A DNA stretch of 64,000 bases from Hyphomonas sp. (GTDB lineage: Bacteria; Pseudomonadota; Alphaproteobacteria; Caulobacterales; Hyphomonadaceae), in NCBI GenBank assembly GCA_013791775.1, contig VMTE01000018.1, positions 62,001-126,000 on the forward strand, read 5' to 3'. Position 1 is the stretch's first letter; each line of letters opens with the position of its first letter. Made by a program: the position numbers and the translations under genes. This document shows positions 55,601 to 64,000 of the stretch, piece after piece. A model generated the notes under the pieces. The model searched no databases and was not told where the DNA came from. It saw only the letters and a program-made list of their open reading frames with translations.

Positions 55601-56368
55601 ATGAAGAATATTCTGTCACCCGCCCGCGGCTTGATTGCTGCAGCGTTGATTGCGGGTCTGGCCATTCCGGCCCACGCCCAGCTTCGCGATGCTCTTGCCG
55701 TCGGTGAGAGCGCCACCCGCAAGGCTGAGCAGTCCCAGGACCAGATCAACCAGCTGGACGACGACCGCTCGGACATGGTGCGCGAATACCGCACCCTGCT
55801 GCAGCGCCGTGACGCCGCTGAACTTTTTGCCAAGCAGCAAGAGCTGGTTGTGCAGAGCCAGCGCGAAGAAGTTGCCTCGCTGACCGAGCAGCTCGGCTCG
55901 ATCGACGACATCACGGCTCAGACCGTTCCGATGTTGCTCAGCATGATCGAAGACCTGAAAATGTTCGTCGCTGCCGACCTGCCCTTCAAGAAGGACATTC
56001 GCGATGCCCGCCTTCAGGCGCTCGATGGCATCATGAAATCCCCGAGCGTGCCGGCCTCCGAGCAGTACCGCCTGATCATGGAAGCCTACTCGGCCGAAAT
56101 GGAATACGGCCGCACGGTCTCCTCCTGGCAGGAAACGATGACGATTGATGGCAACCCGACCCAGGTGGACATGTTCCTCTACGGCCGCGTCGCTTTCGTC
56201 TACGTGACCCCGAACGGCAAAGCCGCCCGCTACGACCGCGCAAGCGGTGAGTGGCAGCCGCTGCCGGGCAGCTATGTGCCGGAAATCCAGCAGGCGATCC
56301 GCGTCGCCCAAGGCAAGGCCCAGCAGGTTGTCCTGTTCGCTCCGATCCAGAAATTCTCGGTCCAGTAA
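55601..56368 (+). CDS. DUF3450 periplasmic coiled-coil protein of the TonB operon
   Basis: 255 residues. Signal peptide (IAAALIAGLAIPAHAQ), then a long coiled coil (about 45-115: RKAEQSQDQINQLDDDRSDM to REEVASLTEQLGSID) and a small C-terminal domain with QVDMFLYGRVAFVYVTPNG and YDRASGEWQPL. This DUF3450 family regularly opens TonB2-type clusters. It probably works in the periplasm with the large ExbB downstream. Function not established. Confidence 0.9.
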   Translation: MKNILSPARGLIAAALIAGLAIPAHAQLRDALAVGESATRKAEQSQDQINQLDDDRSDMVREYRTLLQRRDAAELFAKQQELVVQSQREEVASLTEQLGSIDDITAQTVPMLLSMIEDLKMFVAADLPFKKDIRDARLQALDGIMKSPSVPASEQYRLIMEAYSAEMEYGRTVSSWQETMTIDGNPTQVDMFLYGRVAFVYVTPNGKAARYDRASGEWQPLPGSYVPEIQQAIRVAQGKAQQVVLFAPIQKFSVQ

Positions 56369-56403
56369 GCGGCCAGTTCCCAGAAACGAAGGTTTACAGA
56401 GTT

Positions 56404-57801
56404 ATGAAAACGTTCAAATCCTCCCTCAAGGCACTGGGCGCCGCATTCCTTCTCGGATCGGCCGCTCTCGTTGCTTCCGCACCCGCTTCGGCCCAGTCGC
56501 TCAGCGACGTGCTTGCGAAAGTCCGCCAGGACGCCAACCAGATGTCGGCGGAAGATGCCGCACGTCTGAAGCAGTTCCAGGCTGACAAGAACAGCCAGGC
56601 TGCGAGCATGGAATCGGCCCGCAATGCCCTCGCCGTTGCCGAAGGCAAGGCGCGCACCCTGAGCGCCGAGTTCGACGCCAACGAAGCTCAGCTGGGAGCT
56701 CTCGAAGCCCAGGTCACGGCCCAGGCCGGCGACTTCCAGGAACTGCTTGGCCAGTTCCGTTCGGCCGCAGGCGCGACGATGCCGGAAATCGCGAACTCCT
56801 TCGCGAACTTCGACTACAAAGACCGCGTCGATGGTATTGCCGAAATCGCTGAAGCGCGCGTTCTGCCGAACCGCGGCCAGCTGGAGCGTCTTCCGAAAGC
56901 CATGCTGCAGGAAATGATTGCCCAGTCGGAAGTCAAAACCTTCACGGCGCCGGTCAACGGCCTCGGCGATGGCGGCTCGATCGCTGACACTGAACTGGTT
57001 CGTGTCGGCGTCTTCACGACGGCCACCGCCAACGGCGGCAAGTTCGTCGAAGTGAAACGCGGTGAGCGTGGCGAAACCTTCCTCGAAGTCTTCAAGACCC
57101 AGCCGGCTGGCCCCTACGCCGGCGCGATGACCAAACTGGCCCGCGCCGCTGAAGGTGATCTGGTGAAAGCACCGGTTGACCCGTCGAAAGGCAACCTGTT
57201 CGGCATCCTCGGTGAACTGCCGAAATTCAGTGACCGCATCCAGCAAGGCGGCACGGTTGGCTATGTCATCATGGGTCTCGCCACGATCGGCCTGCTGCTG
57301 GCCTTCTACAAGATGTTCAGCCTCTTCACGATGGGCGCCGCAATGCGCAACACCGCGAAAACCCGCCAGGCTGGCACGGGCAACCCGCTCGCCCGCGTGT
57401 TTGAAGTCTACGAGAGCAACCGCAATCGTGACATCGAAACGCTCGAGCTCAAGCTCGACGAAAAGATCCTCCAGGAAGCTCCGGCCATCGAACGCTTCAA
57501 CGACATCATCAAGGTGTTCGCGTCGGTCGCTCCGCTTCTCGGCCTTCTCGGTACGGTTATCGGTATGATCATCACCTTCACCGCCATCACCATCTACGGT
57601 GCCGGCGATCCGAAGCTGATGGCTGGCGGTATCTCGGTCGCTCTTATGACCACCGTGTTCGGCCTTGTTGCTGCCATTCCGCTGCTGCTCTCGCACGCCG
57701 TCGTTTCCTCGATGGCTCGCACCAACCAGCAAATGCTCGACGAACAGGCCGCTGGCCTCATCGCCGAGAAGATGGAAGCAGTTCACGGGGGACGGGCGTA
57801 A
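56404..57801 (+). CDS. TtpC-like ExbB with periplasmic N-terminal domain
   Basis: 465 residues from MKTFKSSLKALGAAF. A signal/anchor and an N-terminal coiled-coil periplasmic domain of about 260 residues precede the MotA/TolQ/ExbB domain ([63 protein letters not shown]). This architecture is that of TtpC, the fourth component of Vibrio TonB2 systems. It transmits proton-motive force to TonB. 36 bases separate it from the second ExbB. Confidence 0.93.
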   Translation: MKTFKSSLKALGAAFLLGSAALVASAPASAQSLSDVLAKVRQDANQMSAEDAARLKQFQADKNSQAASMESARNALAVAEGKARTLSAEFDANEAQLGALEAQVTAQAGDFQELLGQFRSAAGATMPEIANSFANFDYKDRVDGIAEIAEARVLPNRGQLERLPKAMLQEMIAQSEVKTFTAPVNGLGDGGSIADTELVRVGVFTTATANGGKFVEVKRGERGETFLEVFKTQPAGPYAGAMTKLARAAEGDLVKAPVDPSKGNLFGILGELPKFSDRIQQGGTVGYVIMGLATIGLLLAFYKMFSLFTMGAAMRNTAKTRQAGTGNPLARVFEVYESNRNRDIETLELKLDEKILQEAPAIERFNDIIKVFASVAPLLGLLGTVIGMIITFTAITIYGAGDPKLMAGGISVALMTTVFGLVAAIPLLLSHAVVSSMARTNQQMLDEQAAGLIAEKMEAVHGGRA

Positions 57802-57837
57802 GCCTGTCCTCCTCCACCCCCTGGAGGAGTAACCCGC

Positions 57838-58347
57838 ATGGGTTTTGGTGAGCTACAGGCCTTTCTGGATCGCGGCGGCCCCGTGCTGCTGGTCATCATG
57901 GCGACTACTTTCGTCATGTGGGCCCTGATCCTGGAACGGCTGTTTTACTTCCGGTTCGCGCACAAGCAGGTAGCTGCCGAGGCGATTGCGGAGTGGCGTT
58001 CGCGCTCCGACCGGAAATCCAAACTCGCACACTGGGTGCGTGAAAAGCTGGTGTCCGAAGTCCGGGCAAAAGCCGAACAGAACGTCCAGCTGACCAAGGC
58101 GATGGTGGCCCTGGCGCCGCTGCTCGGCCTGCTCGGCACGGTGACGGGCATGGTGGCGGTGTTCGACATCATGGCGATCACGGCGGGTGCAGACGCGAAG
58201 GCCATGTCGGCCGGTGTCTCGCGCGCCACGATCCCGACGATGGCAGGCATGGTCGCTTCGCTCTCCGGTATCCTGTTCACCTCCGGCATGGACCGGACCG
58301 TCAACCGGTCCGTTCAGCGGGTTGAAGATTCGATGGAGATCGACTGA
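57838..58347 (+). CDS. exbB: ExbB-type proton channel protein
   Basis: 169 residues, the short canonical ExbB. Three membrane spans: [39 protein letters not shown] and [23 protein letters not shown] nearby precedes the ATG. Its stop overlaps the exbD start (TGATG). Confidence 0.94.
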   Translation: MGFGELQAFLDRGGPVLLVIMATTFVMWALILERLFYFRFAHKQVAAEAIAEWRSRSDRKSKLAHWVREKLVSEVRAKAEQNVQLTKAMVALAPLLGLLGTVTGMVAVFDIMAITAGADAKAMSAGVSRATIPTMAGMVASLSGILFTSGMDRTVNRSVQRVEDSMEID

Positions 58348-58763
58348 TGCGCGGACGCAAAGTAAGAAAACCGGACTCGGCGGAAGTCGATCTGACACCG
58401 ATGCTCGACGTCGTGTTCATTCTGCTGATCTTCTTCATCGTGACCTCGACGTTTGCCCGGGAAGAGGCCATCGGCCTCGAACCGCCGCCACCGCCGGCAC
58501 CGCCAGATCAGGAAGAACAGGAACCGACTCCGGCGATCCTTATTCTGGTTGATGAATCGAACCTTATCTCGGTCAACGGCCGGCCGACCGACATCAGCTC
58601 GGTTCGGGCGAACATCGAACGGGTTGTCGCAGAATCGCCTGAAAGCGCGGTTATCATCCAAGCTCACCCCAAAGCGAAAAGCGGCGTGGTGGTGCTAATC
58701 CGGGATGAGGCCTACAAGGCGGGCTTTACCACTCGCGTCAACATCCTCATCACCCAGACCTGA
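58347..58763 (+). CDS. exbD: ExbD-type biopolymer transport protein (first copy)
   Basis: 138 residues. One N-terminal membrane span with the proton-carrying Asp in [21 protein letters not shown], then a Pro-rich linker ([16 protein letters not shown]) and a periplasmic domain ([30 protein letters not shown]). Forms the stator-like complex with ExbB. Confidence 0.94.
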   Translation: MRGRKVRKPDSAEVDLTPMLDVVFILLIFFIVTSTFAREEAIGLEPPPPPAPPDQEEQEPTPAILILVDESNLISVNGRPTDISSVRANIERVVAESPESAVIIQAHPKAKSGVVVLIRDEAYKAGFTTRVNILITQT

Positions 58764-58780
58764 GCGCGGAGACGTCGAAA

Positions 58781-59191
58781 ATGGCACGTGCAAGACGTGA
58801 ATATGCCGAGACCAGCAGCGACATTGACCTCACGCCCATGCTGGACGTGGTGTTCATCCTGCTGATCTTCTTCATCGTGACCGCGCAGTTCATCAAGGAG
58901 CCGGGCGTGGCTATCGTCCGTCCCGAGGTGGACAACAAGGCGCCCGCCAAGCCGCTCGCGATCCTGATCGCCATCGATGCAAACAGCGATGTCTACATCG
59001 ACAAGAAGAAGATCGCTCCGGCCGAGGTGGCGTTCACCATCAAGGATATGCGTCTCGACAACCCGCGGGGCGAGATCGTGATCCAGGCGGACGTGAACTC
59101 CGATGCCGGCGTGATGGTTGATATCATGGAGGCCATCAACAAGATCGATGGCACCACGGTGATCAACATCTCCGCCCAGACGAACAGTTAA
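58781..59191 (+). CDS. exbD: ExbD-type biopolymer transport protein (second copy)
   Basis: 136 residues. Same architecture as the first copy: [21 protein letters not shown] with the functional Asp, then ILIAIDANSDVYIDKKKI and IVIQADVNSDAGVMVDIM. Only the membrane segment is nearly identical between copies, so they may form a heteromeric ExbD pair. 17 bases after the first copy. Confidence 0.94.
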   Translation: MARARREYAETSSDIDLTPMLDVVFILLIFFIVTAQFIKEPGVAIVRPEVDNKAPAKPLAILIAIDANSDVYIDKKKIAPAEVAFTIKDMRLDNPRGEIVIQADVNSDAGVMVDIMEAINKIDGTTVINISAQTNS

Positions 59192-59202
59192 GGAGCGCTG
59201 CG

Positions 59203-59826
59203 ATGTTCAACAGTCCCTTCATGCGGTTCCTGGTCGCCACGGCGATTGCGGTCCCGATCGTGTTGCTGATCTTCCTGCTGATGAACGCCCTGATTTCGGT
59301 CAAGGAGTTGAAGCTGGCGAGCGGCGAGCAACGTGTGCTCGCGGCGATCACGCCCCAGAAGCAGGATTCCGACGTGCGCACCCGGCAACGGGCGAAGCCG
59401 CAGCGGATCGACTCGTCGGCCAAGCCGCCCCCGCCACCGAAACAGTCGGCTACCAAGTCGAGCATCAACCTGCCGACTCCGAGGATTGACGGCGCTGTTC
59501 CGCAGAACCTCGATCTCGGCCGGATGAAATCGCTCGCGATTGATCCGGTGGCCGTGTCCGACCGTGACGCCCAGCCGATCCGTCCGCCGACGCCGTCCTA
59601 CCCGCAGCGCGCTCAGGAGCGTGGCCTTTCGGGCACCTGTGACGTGCGCTTCGATGTGGATACGCGCGGCAAGCCGTACAACGTCTCGGCGACCTGCTCG
59701 GACTCGATCTTCAAGTCGGAAGCCGAACGCGCCGTGTCGAAGGTGGAATTCGCGCCGAAAATCGTCCGCGGCAAGGCTGTCGAACGCCGCAACGTGGTCT
59801 ATCCTCTGGAATTCAACATCCAGTAG
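59203..59826 (+). CDS. tonB: TonB energy transducer
   Basis: 207 residues. N-terminal membrane span (FLVATAIAVPIVLLIFLLM), a Pro/Lys-rich periplasmic linker (KPPPPPKQ) and a C-terminal TonB domain (PSYPQRAQERGLSGTCDVRF; AVSKVEFAPKIVRGKAVERR). Couples the inner-membrane ExbB/ExbD complex to TonB-dependent receptors. Two cysteines in the C-terminal domain (GTCDV, ATCSD) may form a disulfide. It lies 11 bases after exbD. Confidence 0.95.
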   Translation: MFNSPFMRFLVATAIAVPIVLLIFLLMNALISVKELKLASGEQRVLAAITPQKQDSDVRTRQRAKPQRIDSSAKPPPPPKQSATKSSINLPTPRIDGAVPQNLDLGRMKSLAIDPVAVSDRDAQPIRPPTPSYPQRAQERGLSGTCDVRFDVDTRGKPYNVSATCSDSIFKSEAERAVSKVEFAPKIVRGKAVERRNVVYPLEFNIQ

Positions 59827-59960
59827 GGTCCATTCGGGCCGGGCAGCGGGTTATCCGGATCCGCTGCCCGCCTTCCTCCGCTGCCCCAGGCCGGCGCTTC
59901 GCCGCACAGGCAGTTTGGCAAGTGAAAGAGTATGCCGCTGAAAAGCGGCCAGGAGAGAGA

Positions 59961-61367
59961 ATGATGCGACTGAAAGTTTTCCTCAAAGGCGCAGTGGCGG
60001 CTGGCATCCTCGGTCTCATGGGAGCGGGCAGCGCGCTCGCCCAGAGCTGTACGGAAACCCAGTTCAGCTCGAAAACCGGCCAGCTGTACCTGGAAGCGGA
60101 GCAGGCCGCGATCACCAACAAGGATTTCGACACCGCGCTCACCAAGCTGAACCAGCTGCGCGGCATGACGCTGAACTGCTATGAAGAAAGCGCCGTGATC
60201 CGCATCTCGGCCTACATCAAGATCGAGAAGGGCGACCGTCAGGGCGCGATCAAGGACCTCCTCGACGCGGTCAACAAGGGATACGTCCCGGCCGCTGACA
60301 TTGCCCAGACCTACTACAACATCGCGCAGATCTATCTGCAGATGGAAGACATCAAGTCGGCCCTGGACTACATGAAGAAGTGGCAGGGGGCCGGTGGCAA
60401 GCCGGACCGCCAGCAGAAATGGCAGCTCGCGGTGCTCTACCAGCGCGTTGACAATTACAAGGAAGCAATCCGCTGGGCCGAAGAAGTGCGCGCCGATGAT
60501 GGTGCCAAGTTCGACCAGCAACTCTATGACCTGCTCGTCTTCCTCTACAACGATGCCGGCGAGAAGGCGAAGCTGGCCGAAGTGCTGGAAGTGCTGGTTG
60601 ATCGCAACCCGACCGAGCGCAAGTACTGGGACGCGATCTCCGGCAACTATTTCCAGGCCAACGAACAGCGCAAGGCGTTTGAAGTCCAGAAAGCCATGTA
60701 TCTCGGCGGTCTGCTGAAGACCGAAGACGAGATCATGCGGATCGTGAACTTCTACAACCAGTTCAACGCGCCCTACTATGCCGCGAAGGTTCTCGAGAAG
60801 GAAATGAACGCCGGCCGGATCAAGAAGACGGTTGAGCGTATGTCGCTGCTTGCGGACTTCTACCAGGTCGCCCGCGAACACGAAAAGGCGATCCCGGTGA
60901 TCCGTCAGGCCGCTGAAATGGGCGGCGGCGGCGCGATGTACGAGCGTCTCGGCGCTTCTTACAGCGAGCTGCAGAAGTGGAAAGAAACCGAGGACGCGCT
61001 TCTGCAAGCGCTCAAACTCGGCGGCGTGAAGGACAAAGGCACGGTCTGGGTCCGCATCGGCCAGTCCCGATTTGAGCGCAATGACCGCGCAGGCGCCCGT
61101 GAGGCGTTCCGACAGGCCGGCAATTCCGGCGGTCGCAGCTGGCTCGAGTTCATGCAGTCCGAAGAGGACACCAAGGACGCGCTGGTTTGCTTCGAAGTCC
61201 AGTCCGCCGTTATGAACCTCGTGAACGAAGACAAGATCTGCAAGAAGCTGCAGGGCCTTGGCGACGAGCGTATGCCGGAAGGCTGCAAGACGGTCACCGA
61301 CCGCCTCAAGGCTGGCCGCGAGAAGTTCGATGCCACGCCGCAGTGCAAGAACGCGCAGCCGGTCTGA
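59961..61367 (+). CDS. TPR-repeat periplasmic protein of the TonB operon
   Basis: 468 residues from MMRLKVFLKGAV, with AGGAGAGAG directly upstream. Sec signal ending near ALAQS. Tetratricopeptide-type helical repeats fill the rest (YNIAQIYLQMEDIKSALDYM; LAVLYQRVDNYKEAIRWAEE; RLGASYSELQKWKETEDALLQ). Such a protein closes TonB2-type clusters in Shewanella and Vibrio, where it may bind TonB or receptors. A hairpin terminator follows. Confidence 0.92.
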   Translation: MMRLKVFLKGAVAAGILGLMGAGSALAQSCTETQFSSKTGQLYLEAEQAAITNKDFDTALTKLNQLRGMTLNCYEESAVIRISAYIKIEKGDRQGAIKDLLDAVNKGYVPAADIAQTYYNIAQIYLQMEDIKSALDYMKKWQGAGGKPDRQQKWQLAVLYQRVDNYKEAIRWAEEVRADDGAKFDQQLYDLLVFLYNDAGEKAKLAEVLEVLVDRNPTERKYWDAISGNYFQANEQRKAFEVQKAMYLGGLLKTEDEIMRIVNFYNQFNAPYYAAKVLEKEMNAGRIKKTVERMSLLADFYQVAREHEKAIPVIRQAAEMGGGGAMYERLGASYSELQKWKETEDALLQALKLGGVKDKGTVWVRIGQSRFERNDRAGAREAFRQAGNSGGRSWLEFMQSEEDTKDALVCFEVQSAVMNLVNEDKICKKLQGLGDERMPEGCKTVTDRLKAGREKFDATPQCKNAQPV

Positions 61368-61396
61368 TCGGCTGATCCTTCAAGTCAAATGACGCG

Positions 61397-61428
61397 AAGC
61401 CCCGGACCGATGGTCCGGGGCTTTGTGC
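61397..61428 (+). terminator. Terminator of the TonB operon
   Basis: Perfect 12-base stem AAGCCCCGGACC/GGTCCGGGGCTT with a three-base loop, followed by TTGTGC and further T-rich bases. Located 30 bases after the TPR gene stop. Confidence 0.85.
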
Positions 61429-61495
61429 TTTGACGGGGCAGGGACGGGACCGATCAGAGCTGGCGGGAAATCTCGCAGCTATGCGTCCACACCTC

Positions 61496-61527
61496 AAAGA
61501 AAAACGCCGGCGGGTGAGGCCGGCGTT
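61496..61527 (-). terminator. Terminator of the bactofilin transcript
   Basis: Perfect nine-base stem AACGCCGGC/GCCGGCGTT with a seven-base loop, followed on the minus strand by TTTCTTT. Located 27 bases past the bactofilin stop. Confidence 0.88.
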
Positions 61528-61554
61528 CTCGCATTCTGAATGTCTGTCGCTGGA

Positions 61555-62067
61555 TCAGCTCGGCTGGCTGGAGATGCCGAAAGCGCTGGGTGCGGACGAT
61601 GAGGACATCGACTTGCCTTCGCTGGCCGCCACCGGACCGGTTTCGCGCAGCGGATCGTCCGCATGCTTCACCTGGCCTTCAAACACGGCGTTTGACTGGA
61701 TCTGCAGCGAGGAGTGGACAATGTCGCCCTTCACGTGGGCGCCGGATTCCAGCTCGACCTTGCGGGCGCGGATGGAGCCTTTGATCTTGCCCTTGACCTT
61801 CACGACCTCGGCCTTCACTTCGCCGGTGATCTGGCCCGAGGCGCCAATGGTGATGTCGGTCGCCGAAACGTCACCGTCCACGATCCCGTCGATCTGCAGC
61901 GCCCCTTCCGAAATGACCGAACCATTGATCTTCATGTCGGCGCAGATGATGGATGCGGCACGCGCAGCGGTCTTCATCGCTGCCCCGCGGATCGCATCCT
62001 GAGCCGCCGCCGTCTTCGGCGGTTCGACGGGGGCTGCATCCGGGGTTTTGTTACTCTTTGTGAACAT
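61555..62067 (-). CDS. Bactofilin
   Basis: 170 residues. Central beta-helix core of short repeating units (ADMKINGSVISEGALQIDG; VDGDVSATDITIGASG; ITGEVKAEVVKVKGKIKGSI; HVKGDIVHSSLQI) flanked by disordered ends rich in Pro, Ala and Ser. Polymerises without nucleotide into cytoskeletal filaments at the membrane. It overlaps the upstream M23 peptidase by 17 bases, the arrangement of bacA/lmdC in Hyphomonas neptunium and of bactofilin-M23 pairs elsewhere, where it positions the hydrolase to shape stalks or buds. Confidence 0.95.
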   Translation of the reverse strand: MFTKSNKTPDAAPVEPPKTAAAQDAIRGAAMKTAARAASIICADMKINGSVISEGALQIDGIVDGDVSATDITIGASGQITGEVKAEVVKVKGKIKGSIRARKVELESGAHVKGDIVHSSLQIQSNAVFEGQVKHADDPLRETGPVAASEGKSMSSSSAPSAFGISSQPS

Positions 62068-63256
62068 GTCGGCCTGCTTTCAGGAATTTGTTGGGGTCGT
62101 ATGGTTTACCATTGTACCACACTTCGTAGTGAAGGTGATCACCGGTACTGCGTCCGGTCGAGCCCATGCGCCCGACGAGATCGCCCAGATCGACGCTATC
62201 ACCTTTCGAAACGGTGATCGACCTTAAGTGTCCGTAACGTGACTTGAAGCCATGCCCATGATCGACCTCGACCAGCATCCCGTAGCCCGAACGGGGGCCG
62301 GCATAGCTGACGGTACCGGGGCCGGTGGTGATGATCGGCGCGTCGCGGTAGGCTGCCAAGTCAACGCCCATGTGCGGCGACGGGCGCTTGGTGAAGGGGT
62401 CGACGCGGATGCCATAGGGGCTGGTGTAGCGATACGCCACGCCCACGGGCTGGCCGAGCGGAAGGCTGCTCACCATCTTCTCGTAATGCTTCATTTCGGC
62501 GATCCGAGCCCGTGCCTGGAAGATCCGGGTCATGAAGTCCTGATCGCTGACTGACCATTCGGCGGAGGAGGTCAGCGCGCCCATCGACACTTCCGGGCCG
62601 CCGACGCCGCCGCTGGTCAACATGCTGTCGGTGCCAACAGCTGTCAGCATGATTACGCCGCGGGCCCGCTCGGCCCGTTCGGCCGCATGGTCTTCCAGCA
62701 GGTCGAACAAGCGGTAGATATCCTGTTCGATGGCTTTGGGCGTGCCGCGCGGGGCCTGAACATGCAGGCCGGCGGTCATCGTATAGCCGTCGCGCGACTG
62801 GCGGCGGTCGGCTTCCTCGATCGAGGCTTCGACCAGAAGGGAGGCGCCGTCGCCTTCCAGGGCCGACAGTTTCTGGCCGTCGTCTTCGCGGATATCGTTC
62901 AGCAGCTCTTCGAGCGCTTTCTGTTTCTTCTCGAGATCGGCGGTTTCCTTGGAGCGCTCTTCCAGAAGAGTGCGCTGCAGCGATTCGCGGGCGCGCAGGT
63001 CCTGGACCCAGCGCTCATACTTGGCGAGTTCCTTGCCTTCGCCGCCGGCCACCGTGGTCTCGCCGCCGCCGAACACGAAGCTCGCTGTTGCAAAAATCGT
63101 CCATCCGGCAATCGCGGTTGCGCCTGCGGCCATCATGGCCTGCTGCCAGGGAGATACGGAAATATAACGGACAGTACCGCCGCTGCGGTGATAGATCTGA
63201 CGCTCAGGAAAAGCGCGATCGAACGTCGCCTTGAGGTTCGAACTCCACTTCGCCAT
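62051..63256 (-). CDS. Membrane-anchored M23 peptidoglycan peptidase (LmdC-like)
   Basis: 401 residues. A short cytoplasmic N-terminus, one membrane span (QQAMMAAGATAIAGWTIFATA), a coiled coil (about 70-130) and a C-terminal LytM/M23 domain. The zinc motifs are intact: HMGVDLAAY (HxxxD) and GDHLHYEVWYNG (HxH), with GHGFKSRYGHL between them. Cleaves peptide cross-links at sites set by the overlapping bactofilin gene product. Confidence 0.95.
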   Translation of the reverse strand: MAKWSSNLKATFDRAFPERQIYHRSGGTVRYISVSPWQQAMMAAGATAIAGWTIFATASFVFGGGETTVAGGEGKELAKYERWVQDLRARESLQRTLLEERSKETADLEKKQKALEELLNDIREDDGQKLSALEGDGASLLVEASIEEADRRQSRDGYTMTAGLHVQAPRGTPKAIEQDIYRLFDLLEDHAAERAERARGVIMLTAVGTDSMLTSGGVGGPEVSMGALTSSAEWSVSDQDFMTRIFQARARIAEMKHYEKMVSSLPLGQPVGVAYRYTSPYGIRVDPFTKRPSPHMGVDLAAYRDAPIITTGPGTVSYAGPRSGYGMLVEVDHGHGFKSRYGHLRSITVSKGDSVDLGDLVGRMGSTGRSTGDHLHYEVWYNGKPYDPNKFLKAGRHVHKE

Positions 63257-63466
63257 TCAAGCTACCCGTAAGTTGGAAACTACTCTTTGCGCTGCAGATA
63301 TCCCTGCAGCCGGCTTCCCATTCCCCGCCGTCATACATACCCAATTCGACCCGGCGTGAAACCCCTGGATGTCATATATTTAGGCAATGTTCACACCTGA
63401 GCGTAAACTTCTCATTAACTTGCTGAAAGTTTCAGCAGGGCGACACTCTTCCGGATACCGGCCCTG

Positions 63467-63931
63467 TCAGTCCCCGATTGCGGCGAGCACATCCTCCGCG
63501 TGCCCCTTGACCTTCACTTTAGGCCAGATGCGGACGATCTTGCCGGTGGGGCCGATCAGGAAGGTCCGGCGGGCCATGCCCATATAGGTCCGCCCGTACA
63601 TCGATTTCTCCTCCCAGGTCCCATAGGCGTCCGAGACGTCGCCGGCTTCATCGCTGCCGAGCAGCACGTCCAGCTTGTACTTGGCGGCGAATTTCCCGTG
63701 CCGGGTCAGCGCATCGCGTGACACGCCCAGCACCACGGCGCCGGCTTCGCGGAAGGCGTTCGCATGTGCAGTAAAATCCTGCGCTTCCAGCGTGCAGCCG
63801 GGCGTGTCGTCCTTCGGGTAGAAATACAGCACCAGATGGCTGCCGGCGAAATCCTTCAGGCGGCGTGTCCCGCCGGTCGTTTCGAGCCTGAAGGCCGGGG
63901 CCTTGTCGCCGGGTTTCAACTCAGTGGTCAT
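63467..63931 (-). CDS. bcp: Thioredoxin-dependent peroxiredoxin, Bcp/PrxQ type
   Basis: 154 residues, the usual length. The peroxidatic Cys lies in YPKDDTPGCTLEAQDF, the PrxQ motif with PxxxTPxC. ESKSMYGRTYMGMARRTFLIGPTGKI-type C-terminal features (KSMYGRTYMGMARRTFLIG) are typical. The usual resolving Cys five residues later is replaced (CTLEAQ), so it is probably the 1-Cys form. Reduces hydroperoxides in the cytoplasm. Monocistronic. Confidence 0.94.
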   Translation of the reverse strand: MTTELKPGDKAPAFRLETTGGTRRLKDFAGSHLVLYFYPKDDTPGCTLEAQDFTAHANAFREAGAVVLGVSRDALTRHGKFAAKYKLDVLLGSDEAGDVSDAYGTWEEKSMYGRTYMGMARRTFLIGPTGKIVRIWPKVKVKGHAEDVLAAIGD

Positions 63932-64000
63932 GCTTTGCTCCTATGGTATGGGCCGGTTCACGCAATTATAGTTTCTATGTGCCATTGGACCTGCGGCAAG

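Noticed and set aside
55332-55604. 90-residue reading frame upstream of the DUF3450 gene
   Set aside because: No homology, no signal, and it overlaps the leader and ribosome site of the real gene.
56272-57786. Antisense reading frame of 504 residues over the TtpC-like gene
   Set aside because: Translation is a low-complexity shadow; the plus strand encodes a recognisable ExbB domain in an operon.

Overview
The window looks like a chromosomal segment of an alphaproteobacterium with fairly high G+C, most plausibly of the Hyphomonadaceae or a related Caulobacterales lineage. This is inferred from gene content: a bactofilin overlapping an M23 peptidase gene (the BacA/LmdC arrangement known from Hyphomonas), a DUF3450/ExbB/ExbD/TonB/TPR cluster, a CYP153 hydroxylase and a liposecretin-type T2SS. 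No marker gene fixes the taxon. I see no insertion sequence, phage, integrase or CRISPR array; the only non-coding gene found is one tRNA-Gln.

Layout. 1-2625 (minus): queuine-salvage operon (YhhQ-type transporter, TGT, DUF2419-type queuosine-salvage protein running off the left edge) with ATGA overlaps. 3157-4266 (minus): unknown exported protein with a clear terminator. 4415-15466: a nearly complete type II secretion system arranged around a divergent promoter region (gspO; gspG; gspK-D-C-M-L leftward; gspE-F-H-I-J rightward). Its secretin carries a lipobox and its GspC lacks a PDZ domain. 15689-26045 (plus): operon of a 1897-residue multicopper oxidase, a YVTN beta-propeller protein, two SCO1/SenC copper chaperones and a cytochrome c fused to a periplasmic-binding-protein-like domain. 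This resembles manganese-oxidase loci of the MofA/MnxG/McoA type. 26237-31775 (plus): curli-type amyloid operon (csgF, csgG, three curlin-repeat proteins, one unknown exported protein). 31873-34086: tex.

34083-40383 (minus): exopolysaccharide genes (Wzx-type flippase, GH16 hydrolase, sugar-phosphate transferase, Wza-like export lipoprotein, Ser/Thr-type phosphatase, family 2 glycosyltransferase). 40589-48957: metabolic genes (ABM monooxygenase, acyl-CoA dehydrogenase, GPH-family transporter, HtrA protease, DUF5694 lipoprotein, CYP153, TauD-type dioxygenase). 49022-54869: rarA, an APH-type phosphotransferase, an RluA-type pseudouridine synthase, a UDP-glucuronate epimerase-like gene and sppA. 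55085-55158: tRNA-Gln(UUG). 55601-61367 (plus): TonB energy-transduction operon. 61555-63256 (minus): bactofilin and M23 peptidase. 63467-63931 (minus): bcp.

The most striking part is 4.4-31.8 kb. A self-contained T2SS, a giant secreted multicopper oxidase with its own copper-loading and electron-carrier proteins, and a curli secretion/amyloid operon lie side by side. I infer, without proof, an extracellular metal-oxidation and surface-matrix module. The second notable point is the queuine-salvage operon, whose TGT carries a eukaryote-like glycine at the position that controls queuine versus preQ1 specificity.
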